From: JAJPJQ01 sp036522615
Lineage (GTDB): Bacteria; Desulfobacterota; Binatia; UBA9968
Direction of reading: 5' to 3'
DNA length: 30,828 nt
NCBI GenBank assembly: GCA_036522615.1
Contig: DATDFN010000039.1
Span: forward strand, 1-30,828
Shown here: one piece after another, positions 21,087 to 29,119 of the stretch
Layout of the letters: each line of letters begins with the position of its first letter
Position numbering within the stretch: position 1 is the stretch's first letter
Notes under the pieces: model-generated
Database searches by the model: none
Seen by the model: only the letters and a program-made list of their open reading frames with translations
What the model was told of the DNA's origin: nothing
Translations under genes and position numbers: made by a program

Positions 21087-23294
21087 ATGCACAAGGGCCG
21101 GGCGTTTGCGGAGGTCATCATACCCTCGCCCTTGAAAGAGCCTCTTACCTACGAAGTACCCCAGGAGCTCGACGTAAAACCCGGCATGAGGGTCGTCGTT
21201 CCGGTTGGCCGCCGCCGCGTGACCGGTCTCGTCGCGGAACTGGCTTCCACGAGCCGGATCGAGCGCGTTAAAGCGATCCTGGACGTGCCCGACCGCCACC
21301 CCGTTATGGACGAGCCGCTGCTCCGGCTCGGACAGTGGATTGCCAAATATTACCTCAGCTCGATCGGCGAGGTTTTGGCGGCGATGATGCCCGCGCACCT
21401 GCGCGGCGAGAGCCGCCGGGTCGTGTCGGCGAACGAAGGCGAGTTCGCGGTCGACGGGTTGGAGCGGAAGATCCTCGACGAGCTCGGCCGCAACAGCGCA
21501 GCCATCGGCCTCAAGTCGCTGGCGCGGAAATTCCCCCGCGGCTTCTACCCTGCTCTGGAGGCGCTGGCGCGTATCGGAGCGGTGGAAGTCCGCGAGCGGG
21601 CTCGCCGGCAAAGAAAGAAGCCGCCCGCCGCGGAGAACACGCCTGCGCCCGTCCTCTCGCTCAACAGCGAACAGGAGGCGGCATACGACGCCATCGAAGC
21701 CAGTCTCTCCGGCGGCGGCTTCAAGCCGTTTCTGCTGTATGGAGTCACCGGCAGCGGCAAAACCGAAGTCTATCTGCGCGCGATGGAGCGCGCGCGCGCG
21801 GCTGGGAAACGCAGCCTCATTCTGGTTCCGGAAATCTCTCTGACTCCCCAGCTGCTCGATCGCTTGCAGGCGCGCTTTCCCGGGAAGGTCGGCGTGCTCC
21901 ACAGCGCACTCACCGCGGGCGAGCGATGGGAGGAATGGTGGCGCATCATCCGCGGCGAGGTAGATGTGGTCGTCGGCGCGCGCTCGGCGATTTTCGCGCC
22001 GGTACCGGCTCTCGGGCTGATCGTCGTCGACGAAGAGCACGACTCCTCGTATAAGCAGGAGGACGGTCTCCGTTACAACGCGAGAGACGTCGCCGTCGTT
22101 CGCGCCAAATTGCTCGATTGTCCGGTGGTGTTGGGATCGGCGACGCCGGCGATCGAAAGCTACGAGAACTCTCGCGCCGGCCGCTATACCTTGCTGGAAC
22201 TGAAGCGCCGCGTCGAGCGCCGGTCTCTGCCGGCCGTCGAGACCGTGGATCTGCGGGAGGTCTGGAGCGCAGCGAACAGCGATAAACCGCGCCTGCTCTC
22301 GCCGCTTCTCACGCAGGCGTTGCGCGACAATCTCGCGCGGCAGCGTCAAAGCCTCGTCTTTTTGAACCGCCGCGGCTTTGCGAATTTTCTTCAGTGCCGA
22401 CTATGCGGCTTCGTCCTCCGCTGCGCTCATTGCAGCGTGACGCTCACGTTTCATAAAGGCGACGGAATCGTCCTGTGTCATCATTGCGGCTGGCGGCAGT
22501 CCGCTCCCGAGACCTGCCCGCATTGCGGCCGTCAGGCATTTCTCCCTGTCGGCTTCGGCACCGAGCAGCTGGAGCAGGAGCTCGCCGAGATTGTTCCCGG
22601 CGCGCGCATCGCGCGCATGGATCGCGATACGACGGTCAAGCGCGGCTCGCAGGAAAAGCTCATCCGGCAGTGGCAGCGCGGTGAGATCGACGTGCTCGTC
22701 GGCACGCAGATGATCACGAAAGGACACGACGTTTCAGGCGTTACGCTGGTCGGCGCCGTCCTTGCTGATCTCTCGTTGAACCTGCCGGACTTCCGCGCGG
22801 CGGAGCGTACGTTTCAGCTTTTGAGCCAAGTTGCGGGCCGCGCCGGCCGCGGCGACGAGCCGGGCCGCGTCATCGTCCAGACCTATAACCCCGAGCATTA
22901 TACGTTGCGCCAGGTCCCCACGCATGACTACCCGGCATTTTTCGCCGAGGAGCTGGAGTTTCGCCGTGCGCTCCAGTATCCGCCGTTCAGTCGGCTCGTG
23001 CACCTGCGGCTCGAAGGCGCGCAGGCGGGCGCGATCGAGAAGCAAGCCAAGCTCCTTGGCGAATGGCTTCGCGATCAATGCCGCCGGCGCGCGTCGAGCT
23101 ACGCAGAAATCGAGGTGCTCGGTCCCGCACCGGCGCCGATCATGAAGCTCCGCGGCCGCTTCCGCTGGCAGATTTTGCTCAAAGGAAAGAAAGGCCCCGC
23201 GCTGCTGGCGCTCGGTGCGGCGGCGCAGGCGCGCGTACCGCGCACGAGCCGCTGGCGCCTTCACGTTGATGTAGATCCTTACAGTATGTTATGA
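21087..23294 (+). CDS. priA: Primosomal protein N' (replication restart helicase PriA)
   Basis: A 735-residue 3'-5' DNA helicase that reloads the replisome at stalled forks. The N-terminal DNA-binding domain begins RAFAEVIIPSPLKEPLTYEVP. Walker A is GVTGSGKTEVYL near residues 220-231; motif II is DEEHD near 315; motif III GSATPAIE near 350. The zinc-binding domain has the full set of eight Cys: CRLC, CAHC, CHHC and CPHC at about 437-481. The helicase C domain carries GTQMITKGHD near 541 and QVAGRAGRG near 580. Length matches the family. It starts the priA-def-fmt-rsmB-rpe operon, a well-known conserved order. No clear Shine-Dalgarno precedes ATG 21087. Confidence 0.97.
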   Translation: MHKGRAFAEVIIPSPLKEPLTYEVPQELDVKPGMRVVVPVGRRRVTGLVAELASTSRIERVKAILDVPDRHPVMDEPLLRLGQWIAKYYLSSIGEVLAAMMPAHLRGESRRVVSANEGEFAVDGLERKILDELGRNSAAIGLKSLARKFPRGFYPALEALARIGAVEVRERARRQRKKPPAAENTPAPVLSLNSEQEAAYDAIEASLSGGGFKPFLLYGVTGSGKTEVYLRAMERARAAGKRSLILVPEISLTPQLLDRLQARFPGKVGVLHSALTAGERWEEWWRIIRGEVDVVVGARSAIFAPVPALGLIVVDEEHDSSYKQEDGLRYNARDVAVVRAKLLDCPVVLGSATPAIESYENSRAGRYTLLELKRRVERRSLPAVETVDLREVWSAANSDKPRLLSPLLTQALRDNLARQRQSLVFLNRRGFANFLQCRLCGFVLRCAHCSVTLTFHKGDGIVLCHHCGWRQSAPETCPHCGRQAFLPVGFGTEQLEQELAEIVPGARIARMDRDTTVKRGSQEKLIRQWQRGEIDVLVGTQMITKGHDVSGVTLVGAVLADLSLNLPDFRAAERTFQLLSQVAGRAGRGDEPGRVIVQTYNPEHYTLRQVPTHDYPAFFAEELEFRRALQYPPFSRLVHLRLEGAQAGAIEKQAKLLGEWLRDQCRRRASSYAEIEVLGPAPAPIMKLRGRFRWQILLKGKKGPALLALGAAAQARVPRTSRWRLHVDVDPYSML

Positions 23295-23307
23295 ATATAG
23301 ATTAGCC

Positions 23308-23847
23308 ATGGCGCTTCTCGGAATCCTTAAGTATCCTGATCCCTTGCTGAAGCAGGTTGCGCAGCCGGTGGCGAGCGTGACCGATGAAACCGTGCGCCTG
23401 ATCGGGGATATGGTCGAGACCATGTACGCAGCGCCCGGCGTCGGGCTCGCCGCGCCTCAAGTCGGCGTCTCCAAGCGCATCATCGTGCTCGATATCGACC
23501 ACGATAATCCAGGCAAGGGCCTACTGAAGCTGATCAACCCGGAGATCCGGCGGAGCGAGGGCGAGGTGCTTTGGGAGGAAGGCTGTCTTAGCGTCGTCGA
23601 TTTCACGGTCGAGATCAAGCGCGCCGCGCGCGTCGATCTCAAGGCGCTCGACGAAAAGGAAAAAGAGGTTTCGCTCGACGCCGAAGGGCTCCTCGCCGTC
23701 GCGTTGCAGCACGAGATCGACCATCTTAACGGCAAGCTCATCCTCGACCGCGTGAGCCGCTTGAAGCGCGACCTCTATGCGCGGCGCCTTAAGAAGATGC
23801 TCCGCGGCGACAAGCCGCCGCCGGAAAATCCGCGGGTCATGATCTAG
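23308..23847 (+). CDS. def: Peptide deformylase
   Basis: A 179-residue metalloenzyme that removes the formyl group from nascent N-terminal methionine. Its three motifs are complete: GVGLAAPQ near residues 45-52, EGCLS near 91-95 (metal-binding Cys) and HEIDH near 134-138 (two metal His and the catalytic Glu). The C-terminal tail is basic (RRLKKMLRG), consistent with ribosome binding. It is 13 bases after priA and 40 bases before fmt, its functional partner. Confidence 0.97.
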   Translation: MALLGILKYPDPLLKQVAQPVASVTDETVRLIGDMVETMYAAPGVGLAAPQVGVSKRIIVLDIDHDNPGKGLLKLINPEIRRSEGEVLWEEGCLSVVDFTVEIKRAARVDLKALDEKEKEVSLDAEGLLAVALQHEIDHLNGKLILDRVSRLKRDLYARRLKKMLRGDKPPPENPRVMI

Positions 23848-23887
23848 CCGGCCGCGAGCCGGCACCGCCAAATCCCGTCTCGTTCCG

Positions 23888-24820
23888 ATGCGTATCGTCT
23901 TCATGGGCACGCCGCGCGTCGCCGCGCTTTCACTCGAAAGGCTGTTGAATTCGCCGCACCTCGTCGCCGGCGTCGTGACGCAGCCCGACCGCCCGACGGG
24001 ACGCGGTCAGAAGCCCGCGTCCTCGCCTGTGCGCACCGTCGCCGCAAAGCACGGCGTCGCCGTGCTCGCCCCCGAGAAAATTCGCGATCCCGCCTTTTTG
24101 GCTGCGCTAAGCGCTTGGTCGCCCGAGATCATCGTCGTCGTCGCCTACGGTCGCATACTGCCGCGGCAAATCCTCGAGCTGGCCCCGCGTGGATGTCTCA
24201 ACGTCCACTACTCGCTTCTTCCGAAGTACCGCGGCGCCGCGCCGGTTGCGTGGGCGGTCATCAATGGCGAAGACAAAAGCGGCGTCACGACCATGCACCT
24301 CGTCGAGAAGATGGACGCCGGGCCGATTCTCCTTCAGCGCGAGATCGCCTTGACCGCCGACGAGACGACGGCGTCACTCCAGGAGAAGCTCGCGCCGGTC
24401 GGGGCCGACCTCCTTCTCGAGACGCTCGCCGACATCGCCGCCGGAACTGTTGCGCCGAAGACGCAGGATGAAGCGGCGGCGACGTACGCGCCGATGATCA
24501 AAAAAGAAGACGGTCTGATCGACTGGAGCCTGCCGGCGGCGGCGATCGAGCGCCGCGTCCGCGGCTTTACGCCGTGGCCGACGGCTTACACGCACTTCGA
24601 CGGCACGCTGTTGAAAATCCATCGTGCGCGCGTCGTCGAAAGTGAAAAGGCCCTGCCGGGCGAAGTCGTGCGCGCGGATCGCTCGGGCTTGTGGGTCGCG
24701 GCCGGCGCGGGCGCGCTAGCCCTCGAAGAAGTCCAGCTCGAAAATCGCAAGCGCGTGAGCGCCGCGGAGTTCCTGAATGGCAGCCGCATCGAAAAAGGCG
24801 CGCGCCTCGGCGCCGGCTAA
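23888..24820 (+). CDS. fmt: Methionyl-tRNA formyltransferase
   Basis: A 310-residue enzyme that formylates initiator Met-tRNA with 10-formyltetrahydrofolate. The N-terminal domain opens IVFMGTPRVAALSLERLL; the folate/catalytic motif NVHYSLLPKYRGAAP lies near residues 109-123, with the conserved Asn, His and SLLP; the following aspartate is in EKMDAGPILLQ near 139. The C-terminal OB-like domain starts with VRGFTPWPTAYT near 224. Length is typical. It sits in the usual def-fmt-rsmB order. The last 44 bases overlap rsmB. Confidence 0.96.
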   Translation: MRIVFMGTPRVAALSLERLLNSPHLVAGVVTQPDRPTGRGQKPASSPVRTVAAKHGVAVLAPEKIRDPAFLAALSAWSPEIIVVVAYGRILPRQILELAPRGCLNVHYSLLPKYRGAAPVAWAVINGEDKSGVTTMHLVEKMDAGPILLQREIALTADETTASLQEKLAPVGADLLLETLADIAAGTVAPKTQDEAAATYAPMIKKEDGLIDWSLPAAAIERRVRGFTPWPTAYTHFDGTLLKIHRARVVESEKALPGEVVRADRSGLWVAAGAGALALEEVQLENRKRVSAAEFLNGSRIEKGARLGAG

Positions 24821-26159
24821 ATCCAGCCGTGCCGTCGCGGCGGATATCCTTCACGCCGTCGAGACGCGGCGGGCTTTCGCCGACATTCTGCTCGACCGCG
24901 CGCTCCAAACAAATCATCTTTCCACCGCGGACCGCGCGCTCGCGACCGAGATCGTCTACGGCACGCTCCGCTGGCGCGGCAGGATCGACTGGGCGCTCGG
25001 TCTTTTAACGCACAAGCCGCTGGAGGACATGGATGCCTATATCCGAAACGTCCTCCGCATGACGCTCTATCAGATTCTGTTTCTCGACCGCGTGCCCGCG
25101 TACGCCGCGGTCAACGAGGCCGTCGAGCTGGCGAAGCGCTACGGCGGGCGCACGGCGGCCGGACTCGTCAACGCCGTCGCGCGCGGCGTGCTGCGCGAGA
25201 GGGATCGCCTGGTTAAGCTGGACTCCGACGGCGACCGCGCGCGGCGGCTCGCAGTGAGGTGGTCGCATCCCGAATGGCTGGTGAAGACGTGGCTGGACTA
25301 CTTCGGCGTTGATGAGATCGAAGCCTTACTCAAGGCCGATAACGAAGAGCCGCCGCTAGTCCTAAGAGCGAATCGGCTGAAGACGTCGCGCGAGAAATTA
25401 ATCGGAAAGTTAAAAGAGGCGGGGGTGGAGGCCGAAGCGGCGTCGCGCGCGCCGCAGGCCATCCGAATCCTCAGCGGCGCATCCATTGAGAAGCTGCCTG
25501 GTTTCGCAGACGGATTATTCTTCGTTCAAGGCGAGGCTTCGCAGCTGGTCGCGCTGCTTCTCCATCCGAAGCCGGGCGAGCGCGTCCTGGACGCGAGCGC
25601 GGCGCCCGGCGGTAAGGCGACCCATCTCGCCGAGCTGATGGGTGACAAAGGAGAGGTCGTCGCGACCGATATTTCGGCGCGCGGCATCGAGCGGCTGCGG
25701 CAGAATATCGCGCGGCTCCGAACAGCATCTGTTCGGCCCGTCCTGGCCGACGCTGCGGCGCCGCTGCCCGACGATCTCGCCGCGCGGTACGACCGCATTC
25801 TTGCCGACCTCCCGTGCACCGGGCTCGGAACCCTCCGGTCCCATCCGGAGGCGAAGTGGCTCAAGTCGGAAGCGGACATCCGGCGGCTCAGCCAAATCCA
25901 GAAAAAGATCCTCGAAAGCGTCTCGTCGTACTTGAAACCCGGCGGCACATTGGTCTATTCCACGTGTACGCTGACGCGCGAAGAGAACGAGGATGTCGTG
26001 GGGGATTTCCTCCGGCGCCACAAGGAATATACTTTAGAAGACGCGGCGGACTTTTTGCCCGCGGGCGCGAAAGCGATGGTGCGCGGAAAATATTTCATGA
26101 CGCTGCCCCACCGCGACGACACGGACGGTTTTTTCGCCGCGCGCATGAGAAAGGCTTGA
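24777..26159 (+). CDS. rsmB: 16S rRNA (cytosine-967-C5)-methyltransferase
   Basis: A 460-residue methyltransferase acting on C967 of 16S rRNA. A NusB-like RNA-binding domain occupies about residues 20-155 (ADILHAVETRRAFADILLD, then ATEIVYGTLRWRGRIDW). The SAM-binding motif I is ASAAPGGKATHLAEL near 277; motif IV is LADLPCTGLGTLRSHPEAKW near 342-361; motif VI with the catalytic Cys is VYSTCTLTREENEDVV near 397. All are intact. ATG 24777, with GGAG 8 bases upstream, is the only start that leaves the NusB-like domain complete, giving a 44-base overlap with fmt. rpe follows after one base. Confidence 0.96.
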   Translation: MAAASKKARASAPAKSSRAVAADILHAVETRRAFADILLDRALQTNHLSTADRALATEIVYGTLRWRGRIDWALGLLTHKPLEDMDAYIRNVLRMTLYQILFLDRVPAYAAVNEAVELAKRYGGRTAAGLVNAVARGVLRERDRLVKLDSDGDRARRLAVRWSHPEWLVKTWLDYFGVDEIEALLKADNEEPPLVLRANRLKTSREKLIGKLKEAGVEAEAASRAPQAIRILSGASIEKLPGFADGLFFVQGEASQLVALLLHPKPGERVLDASAAPGGKATHLAELMGDKGEVVATDISARGIERLRQNIARLRTASVRPVLADAAAPLPDDLAARYDRILADLPCTGLGTLRSHPEAKWLKSEADIRRLSQIQKKILESVSSYLKPGGTLVYSTCTLTREENEDVVGDFLRRHKEYTLEDAADFLPAGAKAMVRGKYFMTLPHRDDTDGFFAARMRKA

Positions 26160-26160
26160 G

Positions 26161-26814
26161 ATGAAAATCGCCCCTTCGATACTGTCGGCCGACTTCACCT
26201 GCCTCGGCGAAGAGATCCGGGCCGTCGAGGACGCCGGCGCCGACTGGCTCCACGTCGATATTATGGACGGCCACTTCGTCCCGAACCTTACGATCGGCCC
26301 CTTCGTAGTCGAAGCGGTGCGCAAGGCGGCGCGTGTGCCGCTCGACGTCCACCTGATGATCACCGACCCCGACAAGTACGCGCCGGAGTTCATCAAAGCC
26401 GGCGCGAATTGGGTCTCGGTGCATCCCGACACCTGCCCCGACCCTACAAAAACTTTACAGCGGATACGCAGCCTCGGCGCAAAGGCGTCGATCGCCGTCA
26501 ACCCCGACGTGCCGCTGGAGAAAGTAGAGCCACTGCTGGATCACGTCGACATGATCTTGATGATGACCGTGTTTCCCGGTTTCGCCGGTCAGGCCTTTAT
26601 CGCCGATGTGCTACCGAAGATCGAACAAGCGCGCAAGCTCGTAACGGCGCGCAAGCTGCCGATTTTGATCGAGGCCGACGGCGGCATCAAAGCCGACAAT
26701 ATCGATATCGTCGTCGGAGCCGGCGCCGAGGTGATCGTCTCAGGGTCCGGCATCTTCAAGACGCCGGATTACGCGGCGACGATAAAGAAAATGAGGCAGG
26801 CGGCAGCGGCTTAA
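26161..26814 (+). CDS. rpe: Ribulose-phosphate 3-epimerase
   Basis: A 217-residue TIM barrel interconverting ribulose-5-phosphate and xylulose-5-phosphate. It opens IAPSILSADF, has VDIMDGHFVPNLTIGP with the catalytic Asp near residue 36, LDVHLMI near 61 and EADGGIK with the second catalytic Asp near 176. Metal-binding His residues (HVDIMD, DVHLM) are present. The usual MSVNPGFGGQ loop reads MTVFPGFAGQ here, and the usual FHPEA reads VHPDT, so the active-site loop is slightly divergent. It is the last gene of the priA operon, one base after rsmB, as in many bacteria where rpe closes this cluster. Confidence 0.93.
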   Translation: MKIAPSILSADFTCLGEEIRAVEDAGADWLHVDIMDGHFVPNLTIGPFVVEAVRKAARVPLDVHLMITDPDKYAPEFIKAGANWVSVHPDTCPDPTKTLQRIRSLGAKASIAVNPDVPLEKVEPLLDHVDMILMMTVFPGFAGQAFIADVLPKIEQARKLVTARKLPILIEADGGIKADNIDIVVGAGAEVIVSGSGIFKTPDYAATIKKMRQAAAA

Positions 26815-26830
26815 ATCCACCGCAAGTCGA

Positions 26831-26858
26831 TTGATTATTGTCTCTCCGCGTGTAACAT
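26831..26858 (+). promoter_or_regulatory. Possible promoter of tRNA-Pro
   Basis: TTGATT (26831-26836) is followed after 16 bases by TAACAT (26853-26858), 4/6 at both boxes. A start near 26865 would give a pre-tRNA leader of only about three bases. Readthrough from rpe is the alternative. Confidence 0.3.
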
Positions 26859-26867
26859 TAATGCGAT

Positions 26868-26944
26868 CGGGGCGTGGCTCAGCTTGGTAGAGCGCACGGT
26901 TCGGGACCGTGAAGTCGCTGGTTCAAATCCAGTCGCCCCGACCA
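26868..26944 (+). tRNA. tRNA-Pro (anticodon CGG)
   Basis: A 77-base cloverleaf. The acceptor stem CGGGGCG pairs perfectly with CGCCCCG; the D stem is GCTC/GAGC around a 9-base loop containing GG; the anticodon stem CACGG/CCGTG closes a TTCGGGA loop with anticodon CGG at 26902-26904; the variable loop has 5 bases; the T stem GCTGG/CCAGT (one G-U) closes TTCAAAT. The discriminator is A and CCA is encoded. It reads the CCG proline codon, which should be frequent in this GC-rich genome. Confidence 0.97.
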
Positions 26945-26980
26945 CTTCTTCTGCTCGAATCTCAATCGCCGAAGCGGAAA

Positions 26981-27562
26981 TCAGAAAAGGGAGTCTTTCG
27001 TCGAGGTCACGAGAAAGCAGGTGCACCCGGTTAAACTCCACACACGATGATCGACGCTCCCCGGCTCGCTGTGAATGAAGTCGCCGGGATAAAGTGTTCT
27101 GTCATCGACCTTTAATATGCCGTGCAAAAGATGCAGTTCTTCGACGCCGGCATGCGTATGTGCGGGATAATCGGTTCCCGGATCGAGCCGGACCAACATG
27201 CTCACGCTGTCGGTCTCCGCGTTTCTCGCGAGTATTTTAACGTGGATGCCGGGCGCCGCTTCCTCCCACTCGGGTTTCACCCGCGCTTCGACGGGAGGCG
27301 TGAACGGCGGCGTGCCGGTTTCGCCGGCGATGCGGTTCGCGAGCCGCGGCCATAGCGACTCCGCGGGACGCAACACATCCGCGGACCAGCCGACAAACGA
27401 CTGGACGATGGGCCGGAGCGTCTCGAGTTCCTGCCGACACTCCTCGCAGGATGCGACTTGAGTTTCAGCCGAGGCGATCTCGTCCGGAGTAAGCGCGCGC
27501 AACGCAAACAGGTACACGAGATCCAAATGCTCTTGGCTGTGTTTTCCGGATTGTTCGTTCAT
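26981..27562 (-). CDS. ChrR-like anti-sigma factor with cupin domain
   Basis: A 193-residue soluble anti-sigma factor. The N-terminal anti-sigma domain (about residues 1-75) begins HSQEHLDLVYLFALRALT, with a His where ChrR has its first zinc ligand. The usual H-x3-C-x2-C appears as QVASCEECR near 35-43, so both Cys are present but the His is Gln. The C-terminal cupin (about 95-190) contains PAHTHAGVEELHLLHG and the later HSEPGSVDH, the His/Glu metal site of ChrR-type cupins. In Rhodobacter, ChrR holds the sigma factor until singlet oxygen or peroxide triggers release. ATG 27562 overlaps the sigma gene stop (ATGA), the classic sigma/anti-sigma arrangement. The signal sensed is unknown. Confidence 0.9.
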   Translation of the reverse strand: MNEQSGKHSQEHLDLVYLFALRALTPDEIASAETQVASCEECRQELETLRPIVQSFVGWSADVLRPAESLWPRLANRIAGETGTPPFTPPVEARVKPEWEEAAPGIHVKILARNAETDSVSMLVRLDPGTDYPAHTHAGVEELHLLHGILKVDDRTLYPGDFIHSEPGSVDHRVWSLTGCTCFLVTSTKDSLF

Positions 27563-28167
27563 CCGGCCTTCTTTCCAGCCCCCAGCGCGTTTCGAAGCTT
27601 GCGCAATCCGGAGCGGATTCGCGTCTTCACGGTTCCGAGCGGTTGGTTCAACTTTCTCGCCGCCTCTTCATAGGTCAATTCAGAGAAAAACGCACTCTCG
27701 ATCGTATCGCGTTCTTCTAGAGTCAGGACGTCGAGGGCGCTGCGCAACAGGCGGCTCTGCTCCTCGAAGAGATACGCTTGTTGAGGATCAACAATGTCGG
27801 TTGTGTACCGCAAGCTGTCCGGATACATGTTCACTCGTTTTTTTCTTTGATCGAACCGCAGGCGATCGATAGCCCGGCTGCGCGCCTGATTCATGATCCA
27901 GCCGACAACCGATCCATTAGCAGGATCGTAGGTCGAGGCCTTCCGCCACACATCATAGAATACATCGAGCGTGACTTCTTCGGCGGTTTCCCGATTCGCC
28001 GTTATCCGCACGATCAACGTAAAGACTATTCGATGCGTTTGCTCGTAAAGGGAATGCAGCGCACGCTGGTCGCCCTTCGCGACGCGCCGGACAAACTGCA
28101 CCCACTCATCCTCGGATACGCGAATCTTTGAGCGATCCGCATAGATAACATCCCCGAGCGTCTTCAT
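27559..28167 (-). CDS. ECF RNA polymerase sigma factor (ChrR-linked type)
   Basis: A 202-residue group IV sigma factor. Region 2 spans about residues 25-90: LHSLYEQTHRIVFTLIVRI, then AEEVTLDVFYDVWRKASTYDP (2.3-2.4-like) and SVVGWIMNQARSRAIDRLR. Region 4 spans about 135-190: LDVLTLEERDTIESAFFSEL, YEEAARKLNQPLGTVKTRIRSGLRKLR, the -35-binding helix-turn-helix. I chose ATG 28167, nine bases inside the longer frame beginning at GTG 28176, because AGGTG lies upstream and it suits the promoter at 28188-28216. Pairing with a ChrR-like anti-sigma factor puts it near the RpoE/ChrR groups that answer oxidative or photo-oxidative stress; the actual signal is not shown. Confidence 0.93.
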   Translation of the reverse strand: MKTLGDVIYADRSKIRVSEDEWVQFVRRVAKGDQRALHSLYEQTHRIVFTLIVRITANRETAEEVTLDVFYDVWRKASTYDPANGSVVGWIMNQARSRAIDRLRFDQRKKRVNMYPDSLRYTTDIVDPQQAYLFEEQSRLLRSALDVLTLEERDTIESAFFSELTYEEAARKLNQPLGTVKTRIRSGLRKLRNALGAGKKAG

Positions 28168-28187
28168 CAGGCGCACCTACCGCGAAA

Positions 28188-28216
28188 ATCATGCCCGGCA
28201 AAACTCGGCCGGTCAA
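28188..28216 (-). promoter_or_regulatory. Putative housekeeping promoter of the sigma/anti-sigma operon
   Basis: On the minus strand TTGACC (28216-28211) is followed after 17 bases by CATGAT (28193-28188), 5/6 and 4/6 to consensus. The start would lie near 28181, 14 bases before ATG 28167. No convincing autoregulatory ECF-type promoter was found. Confidence 0.4.
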
Positions 28217-28395
28217 GAGACTGGAAACCAAGAACTTACGCACCGTGATCCTGTCGCGTTGCGCCTACACAGAATAAAACGCCAAACGTCTGCCGCCGGA
28301 TTTCAAATTTTAATCAACGCCGTAATAAATATTTTGTCGAGGCCAAATCCAAATTCTGACCGTTGACGTATTGGTTGATGGTACAAGGAGGCACA

Positions 28396-29067
28396 ATGGC
28401 CTTTTTTCGTGAGGATAGTGAAAAAGTCCATGGCGCGCATGCCGCGCTTAACAGCGGCGCGGAAGCCATCGTCGAGCGTAAGGTCGACGACTTGGAGACC
28501 ACCCCGTCGGGAATTCCGGGGATGGATGACCTGCAGTGGGGCAGCCATATTTGCCAATGGTATTTCAAACGGCGCGATCTCGCCGGCACTCTCGTGCCGT
28601 ACTTCGAGGCGGGGCTGAAAAACAACGAACGCTGCATCTGGGTGACAGCCGCACCATACGAAGCGGCCGATGCCCGGTATGACCTCGAAGGAGCTGTGGC
28701 GGGATTAGAGCAAATGATCGCCGACAAACAGCTGAGTATTTTCGACGCCAGCAATTGGTACGGTACCAGCCTCAGCGGCGTAAATCTCGTCCAACAATGG
28801 CTCGTTGAGGAGCGCGAAGCCTTGGCGGCCGGCTACAAGGGCGTTCGTATTGCTGCCAATAACTCATTCGTCAGCGAAGTGGACTGGCAAATATTCATGG
28901 AGTACGAGAACGCCTTGAACCGAGAAATGTTACAGAAGCACAGAATGGTCGCACTATGCAGCTATAATGTGCTCGACGTTAAGCCGAAGAAAATGTTGCA
29001 AGCCGTACACAGTCATCAAGTTACGATTCAGCAAGCCGGCCCCGTTTGGAAGCCGTTAGAAATCTAG
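28396..29067 (+). CDS. Stand-alone MEDS-domain sensor protein
   Basis: A 223-residue protein. ATG 28396 follows AAGGAGG by four bases. After a 40-residue variable lead, the MEDS (DcmR sensory) domain starts GMDDLQWGSHICQWYFKRRDLAGTLVPYFEAGLKNNERCIWVTA (about residues 42-86), followed by LSIFDASNWYG near 117, GVRIAANNSF near 153 and a conserved YENALN near 173; it ends LCSYNVLDVKPKKML and HHQ-like histidines. The domain is named from DcmR, the regulator of dichloromethane use, and is usually fused to a kinase or DNA-binding domain; none is present here. No signal peptide. It is divergent from the ECF sigma operon with 228 bases between. A partner-switching or ligand-sensing role is possible but unproven. 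Confidence 0.88.
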   Translation: MAFFREDSEKVHGAHAALNSGAEAIVERKVDDLETTPSGIPGMDDLQWGSHICQWYFKRRDLAGTLVPYFEAGLKNNERCIWVTAAPYEAADARYDLEGAVAGLEQMIADKQLSIFDASNWYGTSLSGVNLVQQWLVEEREALAAGYKGVRIAANNSFVSEVDWQIFMEYENALNREMLQKHRMVALCSYNVLDVKPKKMLQAVHSHQVTIQQAGPVWKPLEI

Positions 29068-29119
29068 CGCGTCGTTGAAATCTTCCCGATGAGAAGCGGC
29101 GCACCCCGGCGTTTCTCAC

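Noticed and set aside
21018..22349. 443-codon minus-strand ORF opposite priA
   Set aside because: Shadow of priA, without recognisable domains; priA motifs are complete on the plus strand.
23848..23887. GCCGGC inverted repeat between def and fmt
   Set aside because: Short, no T-run, and the genes are evidently co-transcribed.
26835..27041. Minus-strand ORF containing GATGFEPATS across the tRNA-Pro
   Set aside because: This string is a well-known false protein produced by translating the antisense strand of a tRNA gene; the cloverleaf on the plus strand is unambiguous.
28246..28275. TGATCC on the plus strand as a possible RpoE/ChrR-type -35 box before the MEDS gene
   Set aside because: No matching -10 element at 16-18 bases distance.
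29091..29117. Inverted repeat GAGAAGCG/CGTTTCTC between the convergent MEDS and binding-protein genes
   Set aside because: Only 8 bp with a wobble, an 11-base loop and no T-run; too weak to call a terminator.
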